A stretch of 64,000 nucleotides of DNA from positions 1,944,501 through 2,008,500 of the forward strand of contig BRKX01000002.1 in the NCBI GenBank assembly GCA_026008535.1, read 5' to 3'. Made by a program: the position numbers and the translations under genes. This document shows, piece by piece, positions 56,689-64,000 of this stretch (its first letter is position 1; each line of letters opens with the position of its first letter). Origin of the DNA: Perilla frutescens (taxonomy: Eukaryota > Streptophyta > Magnoliopsida > Lamiales > Lamiaceae). Below the pieces are notes generated by a model, which was not told the DNA's origin, ran no database searches, and was given only the letters and a program-made list of their open reading frames with translations.

Positions 56689-57166
56689 GATCAAAACACT
56701 TTTTCTCCCATATTTTATATTTTTTATTTTATAGTTTATTAGCTCATCACTTTTGGTCCTAAGTGGTTTTTTTTCGACATTTTTAGCCCTAAAACTAACA
56801 ATATATTTTTTCTTATATTTTTTTTGATGTTTTTTTTTCCGTATATTTTGTCGAGAATTTTTGTTGAACAAAAATCGTATATTGGCAAGAAGTTGAAATA
56901 GTTTTGTTAGGCATTTTGCTTGATATTTTGCTGAAAATTTTCAAAATATTATGCTGATTTTTTTGCTAGATATTTTCTTCTTTTTTTCTTTAATGATTTG
57001 CTGGAAAAAAATGAACCCAAAATGTCATTTGAATAAACACACACACACACACACACACACACTACACTTGAAACTAAAAATGTCGAAAAAAAATTTGGGA
57101 TAAAAAATGTCGAGCTAATAAACTATGGGACAAAAAACGTAAAATATGGAATTAAAAGTGTTTTGA
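56689..57166. mobile_element. Inverted-repeat (MULE-like) element
   Basis: Left arm 'atcaaaacactttttctcccatattttatatttttt...tagtttattagctc', right inverse 'gtcaaaacacttttaattccatattttacgtttttt...tagtttattagctc'. About 478 bp. The interior includes (CA)n at 57033-57060. No clear target duplication. Confidence 0.6.
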
Positions 57167-57667
57167 CCCTACTTGGGGTCACACCTGATTTGTTTGAATG
57201 ACATGTAAATATTTTATCCATTCTATTTTAAGTTGTTGAATGAGTTAGGTATCTTCATACCAAAAATATTAGAGTTGTTGAATTGATCCGAGTTAAAATC
57301 GTTTTAAGCTTAGATTTGAAGTATATCTAAATTATAAAAAAGATTTAGCGAATGGTGGGATATGTGATAGGCTTAGGTGAAAAAACCTATAATATTTTGT
57401 ATGATCCGATTTATCGCATTCAACATGAAATATGCTTATACCTCGCAAATAAAAGTGGGAAAAAAAATTCTCAATTTATTCGGCCTTTTCCAATCTAAAT
57501 AAATAAAAATATTCTTGAAAAGAAAAATAAAATAAAAATAGTCTTAATGCTTCATTGAATAAACATATTATTTATTTTTGTAAAACAATATATAAATAAA
57601 AATTTGAACTTCACTTTTTTCCTCAATTGAATCTTTGAACATTTTACTTAATTTCATATACACATAC

Positions 57668-57712
<45 letters not shown>

Positions 57713-57806
57713 TTAAAAGGGACATTTTGACAAAATAATACCCAAATTTTCAAAATTATTGCAAATTTATCATGCGACTGATATTCCACGACCAGAACTC
57801 CTACGC
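57167..57806. other. Spacer with (AT)n and (GA)n microsatellites
   Basis: No gene. (AT)n then (GA)n at about 57666-57712. Confidence 0.5.
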
Positions 57807-58084
57807 GGCACGCTGGATGCGTGCGTGGACCTTTTCAATCCAATAAACGAAATTAGGTAAACATAAATAACAACACGTCAGATCAAAACGATCCGAAAAT
57901 TTGAAAACGATGGTATTTTAGTCGGACTTCTTGTTATTAATTTCGACATAAGCCTGTTTATTACGTCGGACCAAAACGATCCGGAAATTTAAAAATGATA
58001 GTATTCTGACCCGACTTCTTGTTATTAATTTTGAGGTAAGCCTTTTTATTGGATTGAAAAGTCCACGCACGCATCCAACATGCC
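57807..58084. mobile_element. Short inverted-repeat element with internal tandem copies
   Basis: Ends GGCACGCTGGATGCGTGCGT and inverse GGCATGTTGGATGCGTGCGT, followed on both sides by 'tttcaatccaataaa'. Inside, an ~83-bp unit ('gatc.aaaacgatcc.gaaa...cttcttgttattaattt') occurs twice. Class not determined. Confidence 0.55.
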
Positions 58085-58346
58085 ATGTAAGATCTTCTCG
58101 GTGCTGAAAAATAAATCTCATGACATATATATTTGTAATAACTTAAACAAATCAAATATTATTTTATTAATAATTTTCATTTAAGTTATTTATTCTTAAT
58201 TAAAAAAATGAAGAATATATGCTTTACTCGAGTAGAATTCGCACCTTATTCATTATTCCACTCTCATTCGGTGCAATACACATCACTCAACTAAATCTAA
58301 AGCATTTCTTTTTTAAAAAAAAAGCAATGATTCCAATGTTGAGAGC

Positions 58347-58428
58347 CACGTGTACAACTGAGGGGTCACACGATTCTATTGTCACGTGACACGGGTCACG
58401 TGGGGGAAATAGCAGCCAACCACACGTG
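58347..58428 (+). promoter_or_regulatory. Cluster of four G-boxes (CACGTG) upstream of UBC
   Basis: CACGTG occurs at 58347-58352, 58383-58388, 58397-58402 and 58423-58428, within 82 bp and 220-300 bp upstream of the UBC start codon. The contexts are CCACGTGTAC, TCACGTGACACGGG, TCACGTGGG and CACACGTGTG, which also fit ABRE cores. bZIP or bHLH factors bind such sites, so abscisic acid, light or stress control is plausible; that is inference. Confidence 0.7.
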
Positions 58429-58647
58429 TGGATCAGATTGAAAACTGGCCGTTAGATCACACGCTTTTGATTATAAGTGAAATCCCCAATATTCAAACTG
58501 CCGAAGCGTTTTTCGATATTATTTTTTTTTTCCGACAAAGAAAAGAAAAGAAAAAAAAAAGAGCGAATCATCAATCTTCACACGGAACTTCAAAAACGCA
58601 TCGTTTAGCTCTCTTCTCTCTCTAAGCACGAATTTCTCTCTCAAGCG

Positions 58648-61431
58648 ATGACCTCCGCTTCGGCTTCTTCACGCAAAGTTAGTATTTTTTTTTATTCGAT
58701 TTAGATTTATGCATGATTATGATGTGTGATTGACGTTGATTTATTTCAATTTTGGTGGAAATTACTGATTTTTATTTTTTTTTTGAAATTGTGGAACTGA
58801 AATTTTGGGGGAGAAGGCATTGAGCAAGATCGCGTGCAATCGGCTGCAGAAAGAGCTGGTGGAGTGGCAGGTGAATCCGCCGGCCGGTTTCAAGCATAAA
58901 GCTACTGATAATCTGAAAAGGTTTTTTTTTTTTTTTGATTGGTTGATTGATTGGTTTAATTTTGGAATTTGATGAAAATTGGAAATTAGAGAGATTTTTG
59001 GTAGTGATTGAAGCATAAAGCTACTGATAATCTGAGAAGATTTTTTTTTGATTGATTGGTTTAATTTTGGAAATTAGAGAGATTTTTGGTAGTGATTGGA
59101 GCATAAAGCTACTGATAATCTGAGAGTTTTTTTTTTTTCCTGATTGATTGGTTTAATTTTGGAATTTGATTAAAATTGAAAATTAGAGAGATTTTTGGTA
59201 GGGATTGGAGCATAAAGCTACTGATAATCTGAAAAGGTATTTTTTTTTTGTTTGATTGATTGATTGATTTAATTTTGGAATTTGATTAAAATTGGAAATT
59301 AGAGAGATTTTTGGTAGGGATTGAAGCATACTGATAATCTGAAAAGTTTTTTTTTTTTTTTTGAATAATTTAATTTTGGATTTTGATTAAAATTGGAAAT
59401 CAGAGGGATATTTGGTAGTGATTGATTGAGTTTTGGCATGATTAGATGGGTAATTGAAGTCAACGGGGCGCCGGGGACGCTCTATGCCGGTGAAATGTAC
59501 CAGCTTCAGGTTGATTTTCCGGAGCATTACCCCATGGAAGCGCCGCAGGTGTGTTTTTGATGGAATCAGTTTCTGTTTTATTTTTATTTTTGTGTGATTT
59601 TGAAGTGAATTGTTTGGAAGATTGGGAAATTTGTGTGTGGAAGAGTGTGATGGAGTTCTTTTAGGGTTTGGCTGAATATAGTGAATTGAATTTTTGCTGT
59701 TTCTTTTGCAGGTTATATTTGTGCCTCCTGCTCCTATGCATCCTCACATTTATAGTAATGGGCATATATGTTTAGGTTTGTTTTCTATACAATTCTCTCT
59801 CTCTCTCTCTCTCTCTCTCTGTGAGCTGAGTCTTTAATATACTGGATATTTTGTCTCTCTCTCTCCCTCTGTGAGCTGAATCTTTAATATACTGGATATT
59901 TTGTTGTTCTTTATTCTTGAAATAATTTGTTTGTTTGTTTGTAGTTGTGTGATATTGATCGACAATAGTGTTAAAATACTACTTAAATTGAATTAAAGTA
60001 AAAAAATCAAAATTTATGTTTTCAGTTTCTGGAAGCGGAGGAAAGTTTTAAGGGGAAAGATGATTTGCCTAATGAAAAATTAGTTTGGGGATGCAGAATG
60101 GTTAGTTGCTTTCCTCTTGGCAGCTCTGTACAGAACATGATATAGGGCCAGTTTTGAAAATATGATGAATAAAATTCGTATGTGCACACAACATACTTAA
60201 AAAGTTATTGTGAGTGACTTAGTGTTTTCTGTTATACTAATGAAGAAAGGCTTCAATTTGATCTGCTACGGCATGTAACTTTTTTAACTCGACAATTTCA
60301 TGTTGTAGTGACCTAGAGCCCTTTCTATGTCTATTTCAATATACCGTCATGCTTTCAGCATAAACAAGGTTGAATTTATTTATTTTTATTTTTTTCTGAT
60401 ATTGCATATAAAAATATGTTTGGTTTAGTTATGTTTTCATATGAACTATGATATTTTATTCATTAAAATGAAGTATTTTGGGTTTGGCTGTGTGGGTTTG
60501 CAATGAGTAGGAAACTAAGAAATACATGAAAAGATATCAATTACAAAGTAGACTTTGAAATCAAATTCTATTACGAAAAAGGATTAAAAAAAGTTCTTTT
60601 AGAATTTCAAAGACAAAAAATATGAATCTAGAAATTCCAAATAGTAAAAAAAAAAAAACCTCCTTCCAGACCTAAGTGTAACAATTGTATTCACTACAAC
60701 AAAACTTAGAGAGTTTGGTTGATGGATAAAGATTGCTTTCTTGCATGTGCTATGATATTGTATTTGAGATTCTTTTATCTTTGATACATTTCTTGCTTGT
60801 GCTATAATATTGTATTTGAGATTCTTTTATCTTTGATGGAGAGGGTAGATTCATAATGGCAAACAGTGTGTAAGACCTCAAAGACCTTCAATTTTTCGCA
60901 CATCATTAGGATATTAATTGCATCTATATTCTAGAATAATGTTCTAGAATCGTGTCGATTATTTGTCTAATGTTATATGTGTTGCTATGTCCATGACCAT
61001 CGAACTTTGATTGGCATAACTCCCTCCCCGTCATGTCTCAACCATCAAACATTGAACTTTACTAAAAGATTTAGGTTTTGTTCTTGTATGTTGTAGTTTG
61101 ATATTGTTTTGTTGATTTATAATTTCACACTTACCTTCTTTCTCTCTCATATGGCATGTAGATATTTTATACGACTCTTGGTCTCCGGCTATGACTGTAA
61201 GTTCCATTTGCATCAGCATTCTATCTATGTTGTCAAGTTCCCCAGCGAAGGTTTGTCCAATTCTCAGCTATTTGAGTACATTTTCATTCTTGATGTTGTC
61301 AGTAAAGTTGATCTCTCGAATTTCCTCAAACGCAGCAACGTCCCGCTGACAATGATCGTTATGTGAAGAATTGTAAGAACGGTAGATCTCCCAAGGAGAC
61401 GAGATGGTGGTTTCACGATGACAAAGTATAG
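58648..61431 (+). CDS. UBC16: Ubiquitin-conjugating enzyme E2, UBC15-18 group
   Basis: Transfers ubiquitin from E1 to E3/substrates in cytosol and nucleus. Exons 58648-58677 (MTSASASSRK), 58817-58920, 59446-59548, 59712-59775, 61162-61250 and 61336-61431, all GT-AG and in phase, give 161 residues, the size of Arabidopsis UBC15-18. Landmarks: ALSKIACNRLQKEL helix, PAGFKHKATDNL, FPEHYPMEAP, the HPHIYSNGHICL active site with the catalytic Cys at the exon 4 end, then YDSWSPAMTVSS, SMLSSSPAKQRPADNDR and a basic tail ending TRWWFHDDKV. Intron 2 carries a five-unit repeat derived partly from the end of exon 2, and intron 4 is large (1386 bp). No coding damage. UBC15, 17 and 18 are equally close, so the symbol marks the group. 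Confidence 0.92.
58892..59431 (+). repeat. Five-unit tandem repeat spanning the exon 2/intron 2 border of UBC
   Basis: Units start at about 58892, 59011, 59099, 59208 and 59324. Each begins with the last ~28 nt of exon 2 (AAGCATAAAGCTACTGATAA...) and continues with T-rich intron sequence ending 'gagagatttttggtagtgattg'. Unit 4 keeps a complete donor (GAAAAG|GTATTT at 59237), whereas units 2, 3 and 5 have lost theirs. Confidence 0.9.
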
Positions 61432-63330
61432 TTGTTGAAACTTGTAACTCAACCTCACTGTAGGTCGAAGAGGATATTTTCTTCCCTTGAAGAAAAACTA
61501 TGGGAAGGCAGAAAAGAGAAACAAAAATAAATATATATATTTAACTGTTGTGGATGCCTTGTCGCATAAAACAATCCGTAGCAGCTGCTAATGTTGATAT
61601 GTTGGTATGTATAGCACAGTATCTGTCTATTCTCTGAGCCAGGTTGCATTCACTAGCGTCATTTAGATGATCTCAGGATGATTTTGAACGACTCTAGATG
61701 ATATGAGACTGAAATAGATTAAATTGTTATTATAATGAAATGAAATGAGATTCTCTAGATAAATTTGATGATTATGCTCTTATTATGTTTTTAATTTTTT
61801 GCTTCAAAGGTGAATTTGAACTTGAAGGATATTGATGAGATATGTATAAAAGGGATATATGTCTCTTAAGGATTTCTCATGGAAGTAGACTACTGAAGAA
61901 TTCCACATTTCATTTATGTCGTAATTGAATAACAACAAGAAGAAGATCTTTCTTTTGTCCCTTCCAGGTTTGTGAGATTGAGAAAAGGAAAGGTATTTCT
62001 AGATTGTTCTAATTTCTATGTATACTAAACTATTCCAATTGTATATACATAATTTTATTAACTTCTTTTTCGAGTTCGAGGACTTGAACTTGAAGCATGT
62101 GAATAATCATTTATAAAGAAGAAATCAGTGAGCAAAGTCTGAGCTGCTCAAGTAATTAATTTTTTCGCTCAGGTAAAGAAGAAATCAGTGAGCAAAGTCT
62201 CAATTGCTCAAGTAATTAGTTTTCTAGCTCAAGCTATTAATTTTCTAGCCCAAGTAATATTATTTATTTCTAAGTCTCTAATTCATTTATCTATAATTAA
62301 TTTTCTCTCGGGTATTTACATGGTATTAGATAACATTATTTTGGTAACTCAAGTAACATTATTTATGAGTAATTAATTTTATCTTGAGTCTTAGGTAACA
62401 TCATTTTAAATCACTTTTTTTCTTAGTCACAAATTAAGTTTATGTCTTTAGTGAGTTGTGAAAGATGTACACGTACACCACCAATTTTATTCTAGTAATC
62501 TATATTGTCTTTTCTCATTTCGTAATTAAATATTTACATTTCTATCCTAATAATCTAAATGTTTATCTGAATAAGAGTTATTTATAATTACATTGTGTAT
62601 GAAGATCTTTAAGATTTTAGATTTCAGGTTGTGTAGAAGAATTAGAATTTATAGTGCAATTTTGATTTTCTTTATGGGTGAAGAGCTTTCAGATTAAAGA
62701 TCAAATCAATGGTCAAGGTTTTTAAACATATTTTTGGTCGAATGACCACAATTTGTTCTCTAAAAATTTCTACCATAATATATATGTGTGTGTTTTTCAT
62801 GAAAGTTTCTACTAAATTATCTAACTTTTCTCAAAAGACTAATCTAGATATAGTTTCTAGAACTTTGGGTTCTGTGAAAATGTTTTCAACACAAGTCTTT
62901 GTCAGGCCTTCCTCATTTCTTTGTAACTTATTTTATTTCGGATAGAACAAGTTCATCTCTCAATATCGCACCATTTGTCTTTGGGGAGTTGGGAGGGAAG
63001 TTGTTATGTTCTAAATATGAATTTCCTAAATATTTCTCTACAAATATAAATCATTTCACTATGTTTAAATAATTTTATTAAGAATTAAAGCTTCCAAAGT
63101 GGTAAACTAAGCTTATTAAGGCTAGCTTTATCCTAAAAATTGTGATTTAACTAACCCTCAATTATTATAAATAGGGATGATAATGGGTAACGGACCATAT
63201 GAATACCCGCAAAAATTACCCACGATGGGTAGGGTAATTACCCACCTAATGAGTACGGGCACATGCACGGATAATTATCCATAAATTTTGACGGGTACGG
63301 GTACCTTAGTACCCAACCCGCCCCATACCC

Positions 63331-63372
<42 letters not shown>

Positions 63373-63396
63373 TGATGATGATGATGATGATGATGA

Positions 63397-63447
<51 letters not shown>

Positions 63448-64000
63448 ATTGTATGTATTAAATTGTACTGTGATATGGTATTATTTGTTGAAATTTCATC
63501 GCATTATTATGTTTGTAATTTTTTTATGAAACGTTGCATTTTCATGAAGGGTATTTGTATTATATTTTATTTAAATTATAATTTAGTTTTAATCAATATT
63601 TTTAAAATTATAAATTATTTAATCATATTTTTGAATTATTTAATACAAATAATATTTTCTAAATAAAGATTCAATAAACAGTTTGTGATAAAGAAATTTG
63701 TATATTTATATATTTTATTTTTAAAATATGACCCTTGTTAGAACTAAAATGAAAAAACACGAATAAAATTTGGACTAATTGAAATATTAATTTGTAACTT
63801 ATGTTATTTATTCTTACACACACATACACACATATTGTAAACTTGATAAATAAATTATTATAAAGATTACATCTTACATAAAATAATATTTATTTTTAAA
63901 ACATATACAATAAAAAAAATACAAATATAAGTATGTTTGAATGATTATAAAAAAATATCATTAAATTCATCAGAAAAGATATTATTAATTTTGTGACATT
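61432..64000. other. 3' flank of UBC and AT-rich repeats
   Basis: No further gene found. 62113-62220 has a 58-bp tandem repeat ('aaagaagaaatcagtgagcaaagtct'). 63168-63330 has one end of a hAT-like element rich in GGGTA/TACCC words ('gggatgataatgggtaacgg...'). (AAT)n, (GAT)n and (ATT)n tracts follow at 63335-63445. The rest is AT-rich. Confidence 0.5.

Overview
The window is AT-rich plant nuclear DNA, from a eudicot and probably an asterid. Genes are sparse and intron-rich, and the spaces between them are packed with DNA transposons and microsatellites. The recognisable genes are late-blight-R1-type NLR resistance genes, a class III peroxidase, a NIN-like (RWP-RK/PB1) regulator, a BEL1-like homeobox gene, a CHX cation/proton exchanger and a UBC15-18-type ubiquitin-conjugating enzyme. 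The asterid placement is inferred from the R1-like NLR type and is not proved.

Layout. 1-5 kb: two head-to-tail NLR genes, the first cut by the window edge and the second lacking its coiled-coil end, separated by a 1.2-kb Mutator-like element (MULE) with a perfect 9-bp target-site duplication. 5-13 kb: a Helitron-like repeat, a peroxidase-9-like gene that has lost the part holding its proximal heme histidine, and small inverted-repeat elements. 13-18 kb: a NIN-like gene whose N-terminal GAF-like region is duplicated and which carries one frameshift. 18-25 kb: mostly noncoding, with a perfect 26-bp hairpin, a pectinesterase-inhibitor fragment abutting a terpene-synthase first exon, and a purine-rich degenerate tandem repeat.

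25-38.5 kb is the most interesting part: one 13.5-kb MULE (24988-38509) with about 80-bp terminal inverted repeats and a perfect 9-bp duplication (ATAATTAAT). It carries a truncated mudrA transposase on the plus strand and two DUF1985 genes on the minus strand, one truncated and one running on into a Ulp1 (C48) protease domain. Its noncoding DNA (flanks, introns, spacers) is saturated with a short motif, CGGTAT(TA)/(TA)ATACCG, often as dyads; I saw almost none in the exons. This matches the design of the Arabidopsis VANDAL/VANC anti-silencing system, in which a DUF1985-type protein recognises short motifs that multiply in the element's own noncoding DNA. The motif here differs, so this may be an undescribed lineage of that system.

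38.5-64 kb: a possible solo LTR, the BEL1-like gene, a Helitron with a MULE nested inside it, Tourist- and Stowaway-type MITEs and fold-back elements, the CHX gene (an inverted-repeat element in each intron), and the UBC gene behind a cluster of four G-boxes. Most repeats are independent insertions. No two of the host genes belong to one obvious pathway.
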